A DNA stretch of 64,000 nt from Bacteroidota bacterium (GTDB taxonomy: Bacteria; Bacteroidota; Bacteroidia; Chitinophagales; Chitinophagaceae): positions 173,990 to 237,989 of the forward strand of contig JAIUNW010000007.1 of NCBI GenBank assembly GCA_020161535.1, read 5' to 3'. A program made the translations under genes and the position numbers. The notes under the pieces were generated by a model. It saw nothing but the letters and a program-made list of their open reading frames with translations. It searched no databases and was not told the DNA's origin. Each line of letters opens with the position of its first letter. Within the stretch, counting starts at the first letter, position 1. Below, piece by piece: positions 17,994 to 27,886 of the stretch.

Positions 17994-18021
17994 GACAGGT
18001 CTTGATGGCCTGTCTTTTTTT
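17994..18021 (+). terminator. Terminator of tRNA-Gln
   Basis: Stem GACAGGTC / GGCCTGTC (8 bp including one G-T pair) with a 5-nt loop, followed by seven T. It begins 8 nt after the tRNA. Confidence 0.9.
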
Positions 18022-18360
18022 GCCCAATATCGTCATATACAACTTTTAATCCATATTAAATGCAAACACTCTCTTTTTAAATTCTTTTTAAAACTTTTTA
18101 AATTTTTATTATGTTTGACGAAATATTTAAAAATCAACACACCCGATGTTGATCGACTGCTACTGCTTAGCCTATACCGCTGATGACTGCTATTTCCGCC
18201 ATTCGCGGCGGGTTAGGTTTATCCATACATCATCAAACCTTATTTCATACACTGCATTTCCAGGCTTTATAAGTCCTGAAAATCTTTCTGGCGCGTTACC
18301 AGAAAGTTCATTAACTGTTATTCATTTTAAACGAAACAAAAACTAAAACAAACAAAGCTT
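18022..18360 (+). promoter_or_regulatory. susC leader region: promoter, long 5' leader and hairpin
   Basis: 339-nt gene-free stretch. It is very A/T-rich at first, with a candidate -7 box TATGTTTG at 18110-18117. That leaves a leader of about 235 nt before the susC ATG, long for this genome. Near its end a perfect 8-bp stem, CTTTCTGG (18284-18291) / CCAGAAAG (18299-18306), has a 7-nt loop and no T run, so it is not a terminator. It may regulate translation. No small gene is seen. Confidence 0.5.
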
Positions 18361-21300
18361 ATGAAGAAAGTCTTATCAGGCATCTTTTTTATGCTTTCTG
18401 CTATCCTGGCAATGGCGCAGACGCGCGAATTGTCTGGTACAGTAAAAGACGCTGCCAACAACCCGGTAGTTGGCGCTACTGTTAAAGTAGTGGGAAAACC
18501 CAATGTGACTTCAACAGATGCCAATGGAAACTTTTCCTTTTCGGTACCTGCGGGTGCGCTGAAACTTGAAATATCTTCCGTTGGGTTTGCTACACAAACG
18601 GTATCTGTTGCTGAAAATTCATCGTCAGTTGATGTTTCACTTGCAGCCAGTTCAACCAACCTGAACGAGGTAGTGGTAACAGCGCTTGGCATCACAAAAG
18701 AGCAAAAGAAACTGGGTTACTCAGTAACCTCTGTAAACGGCGACCAGTTGAGCAAGGCCCGCGAAAACAATATCGCCAACTCGCTGGCCGGTCAGGTGGC
18801 GGGTTTGAGCGTTCGCGGTACAAACAGCGGACCTGGCGGCACTTCCAAACTCCTGTTGCGTGGTCTGCCTAGTATGAATGGTGCCGGTTCACCCTTGTAT
18901 GTAATCAACGGTATTCCGATCGATAACTCCCAGCGTGGTGCTGCCGGCGAATGGGGTGGTTCTGATAACGGTGACGGTATCAGCAATATCAACCCCGACG
19001 ACGTTGAAAGCATGACGGTACTGAAAGGCCAGGCTGCTTCGGCGTTGTATGGCTCCAGGGCTACCAACGGTGTTATAATGATCACCACCAAAAGCGGTAA
19101 GAAGGGTCGTAAAGACTTCGCGGTCGATTACAACCTGAACTATATGGCCGAAAAAGCCATGAACCTGACCGATTTCCAATACGAATATGGTCAGGGTACC
19201 TTGGGCGGAAAACCCACCAACCAAACCGATGCGATTAATACTGCCTACTCTGCCTGGGGCGCGAAGCTCGATGGTAGCAGCGTATTGGGTTATGATGGCA
19301 ATAGCTACACCTATTCTGCTGTTAAAGACAATATTCAGAAATTCTACCAGACTGGTAATTCACTGACCAATACCATTTCACTGAGCAAAAGCAGCGAAAC
19401 AGGTACGTTCAGAATCGGTCTTAGCTATTTGAATAATACAGGTATTGTTCGGAACAGCGGACTGAAACGCTACAGCGTGAGTTTGAATGCAGACCAGAAC
19501 ATCACCGACAAACTCTCTGTTTTCACCTTTATCAACTTCATTAACCAGGATGTTTCTGGTATCGCTTACCTCAGTGATGCCCCGATGAACGTAAACAACG
19601 TTCGCTTCCTGGCACCGAATATCAACCAGGCTTCGCTGGCACCAGGATATGATCCTGCAACCGGTGAAGAAATGGTAGTTGGTGGCATCTATTCACAAAA
19701 CCCCTGGTTTGTAGTGAATAAATTGCAGAACACCACTGGTCGTAACCGTCTCGTATCTACGGTTGGTTTGAAATACAAATTCACTGATTGGTTGTATGCA
19801 CAAACCAAAGTGAGCTATGACCTGATTCACGACAATGCGTTCAAGGCCGAGCCTTGGGGAACTGCTTACAGAAACACCACCCAGAACGGTGTATTTGCGA
19901 GTGGCTACCTGCAGAACCTCGATAAATCAGAGCAGCATGAGTTGAACGTAGAAGGTATTATTGGGGCGCAGAAAAAACTGAACGACCTCGATCTGAGTGC
20001 TTTGGCCGGTGTGAACCTCCGCAAGAACGAATATTCGATGAACCATCTTTCTGGTGGTCCATTCATTCAGCGCGACTACTACAGCTATAATAACCTGTAT
20101 AACAAGTTCGGTTCAATTGGATTCTGGGAATCACAAGTACGTTCAGCCTTCTATAGTGTTGACGCGACTTACAATAACATGTTCACCCTCGGAACTACCG
20201 GTCGTTGGGATTCTTATTCAACCCTGCCGATCAACAATGCCAAAGTGTTTGTACCTTCTGTTACAGCAGGCTTCATCTTCACTGAGTTGATGAAACCAGG
20301 CATTCTTCAATTTGGTAAACTCCGTGCTTCCTGGGCCAATACAAGTAACGAACTTACCCAGGCTTACAGAACACAGATTTACTATTCACTGCAATCAAAT
20401 AACTACAATGGTATTCCGCTGGGAACCTATGACCAGGCACTGCCAAACGGTCTGTTGAAACCCTTCGTAGCCAACGAGATTGAATTGGGTACCGAACTGC
20501 GTTTCTTCGACGGTCGTTTGAATGTTGACCTCGCCTGGTTTACCAAAAAGACCAAGAACGAGATCATGGGTGCTACACTCAGCCGTGCAACCGGTTACGG
20601 AAGCGGTTATGTAGCCACCGGTTCTACCAAGAACACTGGTATCGAATTGTTGTTGAGTGGTACCATTGTTAAGTCTGGCAACTTCTTCTGGAAGTCGTCA
20701 CTGAACATGACCAAAGTGAAGAATACCATCCTTCACACCACCGAAGACAACAGCAATATCAATATTGGCCAGGCTCGCGAAACCTTGGGTAACCTCGTTA
20801 CTTCATATGTAGTTGGCATGGCTGGTCCGCAGATCCTGGGCTACGATTTCAGAAAAGACGCATCTGGCAATACCATTGTTGATGCATCAGGTGTACCCCT
20901 GGCTTCTACTAAACTGGTTTCACTTGGTAGTGTACTGCCCACTTTCTACGGCGGTTTCAACAACGAATTCGGTCTGACCAAAAGCATCAGTTTCTCTTTC
21001 CTGATCGACTACAACTTCGGCAACAAGCTGATCTCTATGACCAGCAGGTCTGCTATGTCGGCCGGTTTATTGAAAGAGACACTGGAAGGTCGCGAGAATG
21101 GTTTTGTTGTTAATGGTGTTACGGAAGATGGCAACAAGAATACGCAGAATGTTAGCGCACAGACTTATTGGTCGACCGTTGCTTCTCGTATTACTTCACA
21201 ACACGTAAAAGACGGCGACTTCATCAAACTGCGCCAGGTAGCACTTACCTACAGCCTGCCCGCTTCTTTGCTGAAGAGCACAAGAGTATTGAAAGGAGCA

Positions 21301-21462
21301 CAACTGTCACTGACGGCGAGAAACCTTTTCATCCTGTATAAAAAAGCAGACAATATTGATCCGGAAGAATCATTTGGTTCAACCATTGCTTATTACGGTA
21401 TTGAAGGTCGCAACCTGCCGCCAACCCGTGCATTGGGTGTAAACCTGAAAGTGACTTTCTAA
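18361..21462 (+). CDS. SusC/RagA-family TonB-linked outer membrane transporter
   Basis: 1033-aa TonB-dependent outer-membrane importer. It has a signal peptide (1-20, ending AMAQ), an N-terminal carboxypeptidase-regulatory-like domain (about 22-100), then the plug domain with LGITKEQKKLGYSVT, the SusC signature LYVINGIPIDN and SALYGSRATNGVIMITTK, then the 22-strand barrel ending LGVNLKVTF. It pairs with the SusD gene 38 nt downstream; the two proteins form a hinged nutrient importer. The ligand is unknown: no glycoside hydrolase or sensor gene lies nearby. Confidence 0.95.
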   Translation: MKKVLSGIFFMLSAILAMAQTRELSGTVKDAANNPVVGATVKVVGKPNVTSTDANGNFSFSVPAGALKLEISSVGFATQTVSVAENSSSVDVSLAASSTNLNEVVVTALGITKEQKKLGYSVTSVNGDQLSKARENNIANSLAGQVAGLSVRGTNSGPGGTSKLLLRGLPSMNGAGSPLYVINGIPIDNSQRGAAGEWGGSDNGDGISNINPDDVESMTVLKGQAASALYGSRATNGVIMITTKSGKKGRKDFAVDYNLNYMAEKAMNLTDFQYEYGQGTLGGKPTNQTDAINTAYSAWGAKLDGSSVLGYDGNSYTYSAVKDNIQKFYQTGNSLTNTISLSKSSETGTFRIGLSYLNNTGIVRNSGLKRYSVSLNADQNITDKLSVFTFINFINQDVSGIAYLSDAPMNVNNVRFLAPNINQASLAPGYDPATGEEMVVGGIYSQNPWFVVNKLQNTTGRNRLVSTVGLKYKFTDWLYAQTKVSYDLIHDNAFKAEPWGTAYRNTTQNGVFASGYLQNLDKSEQHELNVEGIIGAQKKLNDLDLSALAGVNLRKNEYSMNHLSGGPFIQRDYYSYNNLYNKFGSIGFWESQVRSAFYSVDATYNNMFTLGTTGRWDSYSTLPINNAKVFVPSVTAGFIFTELMKPGILQFGKLRASWANTSNELTQAYRTQIYYSLQSNNYNGIPLGTYDQALPNGLLKPFVANEIELGTELRFFDGRLNVDLAWFTKKTKNEIMGATLSRATGYGSGYVATGSTKNTGIELLLSGTIVKSGNFFWKSSLNMTKVKNTILHTTEDNSNINIGQARETLGNLVTSYVVGMAGPQILGYDFRKDASGNTIVDASGVPLASTKLVSLGSVLPTFYGGFNNEFGLTKSISFSFLIDYNFGNKLISMTSRSAMSAGLLKETLEGRENGFVVNGVTEDGNKNTQNVSAQTYWSTVASRITSQHVKDGDFIKLRQVALTYSLPASLLKSTRVLKGAQLSLTARNLFILYKKADNIDPEESFGSTIAYYGIEGRNLPPTRALGVNLKVTF

Positions 21463-21500
21463 TGAATGTTCTTTATTGAAAACATTAAACAATTCTTCGA

Positions 21501-23120
21501 ATGCGATTCAAAATATTAACGGGTGTGGTTGCGTCGAGCCTTCTGTTTACGCAGTGCACCAAGAACTACGAAAAAATCAACACTGACCCCAATCAGCAGT
21601 CGCCGTCTACGTTCGACGCTGAGTATTTCCTGGCCAGCAGCCAGAATGAATACAAGGGGGCCATCTCCGGCTACGAGAGCGGATTCATCTTTGAATCAGG
21701 CTGGGCCCAGGTTTTGGCAGCGCCTTCAACAGGTTATCTGTCTAACATGGACAAATACCTGGAGTCGTCTAACACCAACGATTACGCTTCTCGTGCATGG
21801 AACGACTGTTACCGCTCTGCCGGTTACGCGTATGCCATTATTCAGAAACATAAAGATGATGCCACTAAAACAAACCTGGTGAGCTGTGCAACCATCATGA
21901 AAGTGATGTCGATGCAGTATATCACCGATTTGTATGGTGACGTTCCTTATTCTGAAGCATTGCAGGGATTTGATGGTACTTCATTGGGTACTATTTTCCC
22001 GAAATACGACGGCCAGCAGGCAATTTACACGGCTATGTTGGGTGAACTCGATGCAGCCCTGACCGCCCTCAATACATCCAATGCCGGTCCGAAGGCCGAT
22101 ATTTTGTATGGTGGCGATGTGGCTAAATGGAAAAAGTTCGGTTACTCACTGATGCTTCGCATGGCCATGCGTCTTACCAAAGTGGATGCTGCAACTGCAA
22201 AAACCTATGCCGAGAAAGCATTCACTGGTGGCGTATTTGCCAGCAATGCCGACAACGCATTTGTTAAGTCTGAAAACGCTTCCGGTCACGGTAGCGAGAA
22301 CCCACGGGTTATGACCCTTGATGGCGATATTGAATTCATTCGCTGGGGCAAAAACTTTATCAACTACCTGAAACAAACCAACGACCCTCGTCTGCCGATT
22401 ATTTCAGAAGTGGTTGATGTGAATGCCGCTGTTGATATCAAAGTAGCGCCAACAACATCTGACGTTAATCCTTCTCACCAATACGGTGCACCCAACGGAA
22501 AAACAACCAGCACAACCAGCCCCTACTATATCGGCAACGATCCCGACTATCCAGGCGCTGTTGGTAGCGGTACTACTGTTGCAGAAATTCTGGGTAAATA
22601 TTCTCGCCCCAGAACAGCATTGTATTATGACCTGAACGGCCCCGTATTCTTCCTTTCTTATGCAGAAGTTTCCTTCTTGCTGGCAGAAGCGAAGTTCAGG
22701 GGCTTTAGCGTAGGTGCTACCACTGCCGAAGCTTACTACCAGCAGGGTATTGCCGCTGCACTGGGTACTTATTCAACCTTTAACGCAAGCACCGGTACCA
22801 TCAGTGCCGGTACCATCAGCAGCTTTGCTTCCGCACAGGCACTTACTGCCGGTAAAGAGCTGGAGCTGATCAATACGCAATACTGGTTGGCCGCAGGATC
22901 CTTCCTCAATTTCTCTGAGGCATGGTCAAACTGGAGACGCTCAGGCTTCCCGGTATTGACAGCGGTTACATATCCGGCGCAGTTCTCTACCGTAATACCC
23001 CGTCGCCACATATATCCAGTAACAGAAGCCTCTAACAACGCCGAAGCTTACAGCCAGGGTGTAACAGGACTTTCTGACGGTGATAAATGGTCGTCGCGCA
23101 TTTGGTGGGACAAGCCATAA
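21501..23120 (+). CDS. SusD/RagB-family outer membrane lipoprotein (SusD-like_2)
   Basis: 539-aa surface lipoprotein that captures the ligand for the SusC partner. Signal peptide with lipobox LFTQC (Cys at 19). The mature N terminus TKNYEKINTDPNQ is typical of the SusD-like_2/SusD_RagB_2 group, which is often linked to peptide or small-molecule uptake as well as glycans. The helical TPR core follows, and the C-terminal part contains FLSYAEVSFLLAEAKFRG. It is in the same transcription unit as susC and is followed by a strong hairpin at 23152-23182. Confidence 0.93.
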   Translation: MRFKILTGVVASSLLFTQCTKNYEKINTDPNQQSPSTFDAEYFLASSQNEYKGAISGYESGFIFESGWAQVLAAPSTGYLSNMDKYLESSNTNDYASRAWNDCYRSAGYAYAIIQKHKDDATKTNLVSCATIMKVMSMQYITDLYGDVPYSEALQGFDGTSLGTIFPKYDGQQAIYTAMLGELDAALTALNTSNAGPKADILYGGDVAKWKKFGYSLMLRMAMRLTKVDAATAKTYAEKAFTGGVFASNADNAFVKSENASGHGSENPRVMTLDGDIEFIRWGKNFINYLKQTNDPRLPIISEVVDVNAAVDIKVAPTTSDVNPSHQYGAPNGKTTSTTSPYYIGNDPDYPGAVGSGTTVAEILGKYSRPRTALYYDLNGPVFFLSYAEVSFLLAEAKFRGFSVGATTAEAYYQQGIAAALGTYSTFNASTGTISAGTISSFASAQALTAGKELELINTQYWLAAGSFLNFSEAWSNWRRSGFPVLTAVTYPAQFSTVIPRRHIYPVTEASNNAEAYSQGVTGLSDGDKWSSRIWWDKP

Positions 23121-23151
23121 TCGCCATTGATTTAACACCTCAATCTATCTC

Positions 23152-23182
23152 AAACAGGGCTATCTTTACGGTAGCCCTGTTT
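23152..23182. terminator. 11-bp hairpin after the SusCD pair
   Basis: Perfect inverted repeat, AAACAGGGCTA (23152-23162) and TAGCCCTGTTT (23172-23182), with a 9-nt loop. Paired A and T ends make it terminator-like in both directions. It separates SusCD from the FG-GAP protein gene, although some read-through is likely because the genes look functionally grouped. Confidence 0.75.
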
Positions 23183-23239
23183 CATTTATATGAAGACCCG
23201 ATTTTTGACAATACCCTTCCATTATTCAATGCTTGTACC

Positions 23240-26200
23240 ATGAAAGCAGTTCTGTTAAAATGGTTAACCCCGCTTATTGTTGTTTTGAATGGTGCTACCA
23301 TTGGCTATGCACAGCAGCCGCCGCTGTTTCAATTATTGTCGCCCAAAGAAACCGGCCTCCATTTTTCAAATGATATCAACGAAACCGAGAACCTCAACGT
23401 GCTCGCCTATGAATACTTCTACAACGGCGGTGGCGTTGCGGCAGGTGATATCAACAACGATGGTTTGATCGATCTCTATTTCACCGCCAACATGAAGCCC
23501 AACAAATTATTTCTCAACAAGGGCAACCTGCAATTTGATGATATTACGAAATCAGCCGGCGTGGCTGGCAGAGAGAATGGCTGGAAAACAGGTGTAACGA
23601 TGGCCGATGTGAACGACGATGGGTTGATCGACATCTATGTTTGTTATTCAGGTAAGTTCCCAGAAGACCAGCGAAAGAACCAACTGTTCATCAACCAGGG
23701 TAACAATAAATTCGTCGACAAAGCAGCCCAATATGGATTGGACGACAAAAGTTATAGTACCCAGGCAGCCTTCTTTGATTTCGATAACGATGGCGACCTG
23801 GATATGTTTCTGTTGAACCACAGCACCCAGAAAATCGATAACCTGGAACTGGCCCGCTTTCGCGACGAAATAGATCCGCTTACCGGCAACAAATTATTCG
23901 AGAACCAACAGGGACATTTTGTAGATGTCACCCAAAAAGCACATATCAGGCAAAACCCACTCACTTTCGGCCTGGGCATTGCCATTGCCGATGTTAATAA
24001 AGACGGATGGCAGGACATCTATGTAACCAACGACTACAACGAACAGGATTATCTCTATATCAATAACCACAACGGTACTTTCAGGGAAGAATCTAAAAAA
24101 TCATTTACCCATCTTTCTCAATTCTCGATGGGCGTAGATATCGCCGACTTCAACAACGATGCATTACCCGATATCATGACCCTTGATATGCTGCCCGAAG
24201 ACAATCGGCGGCAGAAACTGTTACAACTGCAGGAGAACTATGAATCGTTTCGCTTGATGCAGTCGCAGGAATTGCACAAGCAGTATATGCGCAATATCGT
24301 GCAGCTCAATAATGGCGACGGCACATTTAGTGAAATAGCGCAATTGGCCGGTGTATCAAATACCGACTGGAGCTGGTCGCCGCTTTTTGCTGACCTCGAC
24401 AACGATGGCTACAAAGACCTGTTCATTACCAATGGCTATCTGCGCGATTACACCAATAAAGATTTTTTGCGTTACTGGGGAGATTATAAGATCAAGAAAG
24501 CGATGGATAGGGAGCCGACCTTGTTGATGGACCTGGTCAGGGCCATGCCGTCTACTACCCTTTCCAATTATATTTTCCGCAACAACCACGACCTTACTTT
24601 CAGTAATATGAAGGCAGATTGGGGCATTACCAACCAGGGCATTTCAAGTGGGGCAGTGTATGCCGACCTGGACAATGATGGCGACCTCGACCTGGTTGTT
24701 AACCGCATCAACACCAGCGCTGCGATCTATCGCAATAACAGCCGGGAAAATGCGCAAACAAATTTCCTTCGCGTTAAGCTCAACTATAAAACCGGTAATA
24801 GGAATGCTGTTGGTGCTAAAATCATTCTTTACAGTGGCGGCAAGCAGCAATATGCAGAAGTAAATCCTTCGAGAGGGTATCTTTCTGCTATGCCGCTTGA
24901 ACAACATTTTGGCCTCGGCACCAATACAGCCGTTGACTCATTGAAAATCATCTGGCCCGACAACAGTTACCAAACCATCAACAACCCGGCTATCAACAAC
25001 CTGGTAACCATCAAATATATCGATGGCAAACAACCGTTCTTAGCGACTGCAGCAAGGGCCGGTCTTTTTGAGAAAGCAGATGCACCCATCCCCTACACGA
25101 ACACGACTTTCGACGAAAATGATTTCAAACGGCAATCATTGATGATGTTCATGTATTCCAAAACGGGTCCGGTTACAGCCAAGGCAGATGTGAATGGCGA
25201 TGGTTTGGAAGACCTCTTTATCAGTGGCACCAAAACAGATCCTGGTCGTATTTATCTGCAACAGAAGAATGGCTCTTTCAATGTGATGAGCACCCTTGCC
25301 ATTGGCAACGAAGAAATTTCTGCCATAAGTGCGGCTGCCTTTGCCGATGTAAACAAAGATGGTTTTCCTGATTTGTATGCAGCCCGTGGCGGCTATTCTC
25401 TGTTCGAGCCCAACAGCATTCAACTGCAAGATGAGTTGTATATCAACGATGGCAAGGGGAATTTTACGCTGTCGACCGATGCATTGCCCGACCTGAGTGC
25501 CAGTGCAAAGAGTTGTGTTCGGTCGGCCGATTACGACAACGACGGCGATATCGACTTCTTTGTTGGTGGCCGCGTCATTCCGGGGAAATATCCGGTAACG
25601 CCACGGAGCTTCTTATTAACCAACGACGGCAAGGGAAAATTCAGCATCACAAAAACAGCCCTGGACAGCATTGGCATGATCAGCGATGCGCAATGGTACG
25701 ATATAAACAACGATGGTCGCAAAGACCTCGTGGTTTGCGGCGAGTTTATGCCGGTGTCGATATTCATCAACACGGGTAATGGGTTCATTGACAAGTCAAC
25801 AGAATTCTTGCCTTCGTTAGACAGAGGACTTTGGTTCTCGCTGAATATTGCCGACTTGAACGGCGATGGCAAACCAGATATCGTAGCCGGCAACCTGGGT
25901 CGCAATTCGCAAATTCATTTTTCTGAAAAAGAACCGGCCGAATTGTATTACGCCGATTTCGACAACAATGGCTCTATCGATATTTTCCTGAACACGTATG
26001 TAATGGGTACCAGTTATCCATTTGTGAGCCGCGATGAGTTGAACGACCAGATCTATGCCATGCGCAAAAAATTTGGCTCTTACAAAGCTTATTCAAATGC
26101 TACCATGAGCGAAATTTTTTCGCCGCAGGAGTTGGCAGCAGCCGGTAAATTAACCGCAACCGAATGCAACTCGATCTTGTACCTGAGCGGTGAAAAAGGC

Positions 26201-26539
26201 TATACGAAACAGGTGCTTCCAACAGAAGCACAATTCTCGGTGGTAACCAAAATACTCAGCGGCGATTACAATGCCGATGGCAAGACCGACCTCCTGCTAT
26301 TTGGCAACCGCACCGACAACCGCCTTAAGATCGGCGCCATCGACGCCAACTATGGTTGTTTGCTTTTGAACGACGGCAAAGGCAGTTTCAACTATGTGCC
26401 GCAAACCAGCAGCGGGCTTTGTATTATGGGAGATGTAAAAGCAGCCGACACGCTTGCTATTAATAAACAAAACTATCTCTTTGTGGGTGTATCCAATGGC
26501 CCCCTGCAGTTTTACAAAATAATGCCTACAACCCGATGA
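23240..26539 (+). CDS. FG-GAP/VCBS repeat protein with ASPIC/UnbV domain (CRTAC1-like)
   Basis: 1099-aa exported protein, signal peptide ending IGYAQ. Fourteen calcium-binding DxDxDG-type motifs of FG-GAP repeats are visible. Seven (for example DINNDGLIDLYF, DFDNDGDLDMFL, DLDNDGYKDLFI) precede an ASPIC/UnbV domain at about 510-590 (NAVGAKIILYSGGKQQY). Seven more (for example DVNGDGLEDLFI, DLNGDGKPDIVA, DYNADGKTDLLL) follow it. This predicts two beta-propellers at the cell surface. The ATG at 23240 is used because the signal peptide begins there; an upstream in-frame start at 23087 would overlap susD. The stop overlaps the haloperoxidase start (ATGATG). Such genes often accompany SusCD pairs; the role is unknown. 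Confidence 0.9.
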   Translation: MKAVLLKWLTPLIVVLNGATIGYAQQPPLFQLLSPKETGLHFSNDINETENLNVLAYEYFYNGGGVAAGDINNDGLIDLYFTANMKPNKLFLNKGNLQFDDITKSAGVAGRENGWKTGVTMADVNDDGLIDIYVCYSGKFPEDQRKNQLFINQGNNKFVDKAAQYGLDDKSYSTQAAFFDFDNDGDLDMFLLNHSTQKIDNLELARFRDEIDPLTGNKLFENQQGHFVDVTQKAHIRQNPLTFGLGIAIADVNKDGWQDIYVTNDYNEQDYLYINNHNGTFREESKKSFTHLSQFSMGVDIADFNNDALPDIMTLDMLPEDNRRQKLLQLQENYESFRLMQSQELHKQYMRNIVQLNNGDGTFSEIAQLAGVSNTDWSWSPLFADLDNDGYKDLFITNGYLRDYTNKDFLRYWGDYKIKKAMDREPTLLMDLVRAMPSTTLSNYIFRNNHDLTFSNMKADWGITNQGISSGAVYADLDNDGDLDLVVNRINTSAAIYRNNSRENAQTNFLRVKLNYKTGNRNAVGAKIILYSGGKQQYAEVNPSRGYLSAMPLEQHFGLGTNTAVDSLKIIWPDNSYQTINNPAINNLVTIKYIDGKQPFLATAARAGLFEKADAPIPYTNTTFDENDFKRQSLMMFMYSKTGPVTAKADVNGDGLEDLFISGTKTDPGRIYLQQKNGSFNVMSTLAIGNEEISAISAAAFADVNKDGFPDLYAARGGYSLFEPNSIQLQDELYINDGKGNFTLSTDALPDLSASAKSCVRSADYDNDGDIDFFVGGRVIPGKYPVTPRSFLLTNDGKGKFSITKTALDSIGMISDAQWYDINNDGRKDLVVCGEFMPVSIFINTGNGFIDKSTEFLPSLDRGLWFSLNIADLNGDGKPDIVAGNLGRNSQIHFSEKEPAELYYADFDNNGSIDIFLNTYVMGTSYPFVSRDELNDQIYAMRKKFGSYKAYSNATMSEIFSPQELAAAGKLTATECNSILYLSGEKGYTKQVLPTEAQFSVVTKILSGDYNADGKTDLLLFGNRTDNRLKIGAIDANYGCLLLNDGKGSFNYVPQTSSGLCIMGDVKAADTLAINKQNYLFVGVSNGPLQFYKIMPTTR

Positions 26540-27861
26540 TGAACCGATTTATTTTATTGCTGTTGCTGGTTTCGATGCGCAGCCAAGCGCAACCGAAATC
26601 AATTTTGGCGGATCAATTACAACCAGCCGTATTCTCACTCACCATGGTGATGCTGCATGATGTTGTAAATCCGCCGGCAGCAAGTCGCTTTTTTAGTTAT
26701 TGCAGTATTGGCGCTTACGATATCGTTTCCCAAAACAATATCAGCATGGTGCCGCCCGGTGCCTTTATCCGGAATTACAATGCGGCGAAAATAAAAACGG
26801 CGCAAAAAGATTACAATTACCAGATTGCTGCTTTGTATAGTATTTACGAAGCCGGCAGAGTATTCCTGCCATCTGGTTATATGCTCGACGAAAAACAGCA
26901 GGCATTCCTGGCCTGGCTGCGTAAGAATAAGGTCAAAGAATCGATCATCGATAGTTCAGTGTCGGTTGCCCAGCAAGTGGTATCGCATTTATCGAACTGG
27001 TCAAAAAAAGACGGCTATGCAAACCTGAGTGCGCGCTTACGATACACCCCGTTAAGAGGCGAACAATACTGGTTTCCGACGCCACCATCGTATATGGATG
27101 CTGTTGAGCCACATTGGCGAACCATTCGTCCCATGATCATCGATTCAAGCAATCAGTTCATACCACCACCGCTGGTCACTTTTAGCCGCGATACCAGTTC
27201 TGCTTTTTACGCGCTGGTAATGGAAGTTTATTCGGTGTCAAAATCATTGACGCCTGATCAATTAACAATGGCGGGTTTTTGGGATTGTAATCCATTTGCT
27301 GTGGCCAACGCCGGACATATGTCGCTCGGGTTTAAGAAAATTAGTCCCGGCGCGCACTGGATGAACATCACCTGCATTGCCGCCAAAAAAGCAGCCCTTC
27401 CTTTCGACCAATCTGTTCAGCTGCTGGCCATTGAAGCGACCACCCTGATGGATGCTTTTATCAGTTGCTGGGACGAGAAGTACCGAAGCAACAGAATCAG
27501 ACCAGAAACTTATATCAACAAGTACATTGATCCGCGTTGGATGCCGGTTTTGCAAACACCGCCCTTTCCCGAATACACCAGCGGGCACAGTGTTGTTTCG
27601 GCTGCTTCTGCCGAAGTACTCACCTATCTGTTGGGCGACAAATTCGCTTATACGGATAACACCGAAGAAATGTTCGACCTGAAACCGCGACATTTCAACT
27701 CGTTCAGGGAAGCTGCTGCTGAAGCGGCTATTTCGCGCTTGTATGGCGGTATTCATTACCGCGACGCAATTGACCAGGGCGTAGTGGAAGGCGCCAAATT
27801 AGGTCAGTTTATCAGCCATAAACTGCAAACAGCAGGCATTATGCGGTTAACCAACCATTAA
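26536..27861 (+). CDS. Vanadium-dependent haloperoxidase family protein
   Basis: 441-aa exported PAP2-superfamily protein, signal peptide ending RSQAQ. All vanadate-binding segments are recognisable: KYRSNRIRPE (first Lys/Arg pair), PEYTSGHSVVSAAS (Ser-Gly-His) and SRLYGGIHYRDAIDQG (final Arg and His). The axial His is therefore intact and a peroxidase or phosphatase activity is possible. The start overlaps the stop of the FG-GAP gene, so the two are translationally coupled. It is followed 25 nt later by an OprB-like porin. The natural substrate cannot be inferred. Confidence 0.88.
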   Translation: MMNRFILLLLLVSMRSQAQPKSILADQLQPAVFSLTMVMLHDVVNPPAASRFFSYCSIGAYDIVSQNNISMVPPGAFIRNYNAAKIKTAQKDYNYQIAALYSIYEAGRVFLPSGYMLDEKQQAFLAWLRKNKVKESIIDSSVSVAQQVVSHLSNWSKKDGYANLSARLRYTPLRGEQYWFPTPPSYMDAVEPHWRTIRPMIIDSSNQFIPPPLVTFSRDTSSAFYALVMEVYSVSKSLTPDQLTMAGFWDCNPFAVANAGHMSLGFKKISPGAHWMNITCIAAKKAALPFDQSVQLLAIEATTLMDAFISCWDEKYRSNRIRPETYINKYIDPRWMPVLQTPPFPEYTSGHSVVSAASAEVLTYLLGDKFAYTDNTEEMFDLKPRHFNSFREAAAEAAISRLYGGIHYRDAIDQGVVEGAKLGQFISHKLQTAGIMRLTNH

Positions 27862-27886
27862 CCCATTCATAGGCGACCTTGCAGCC

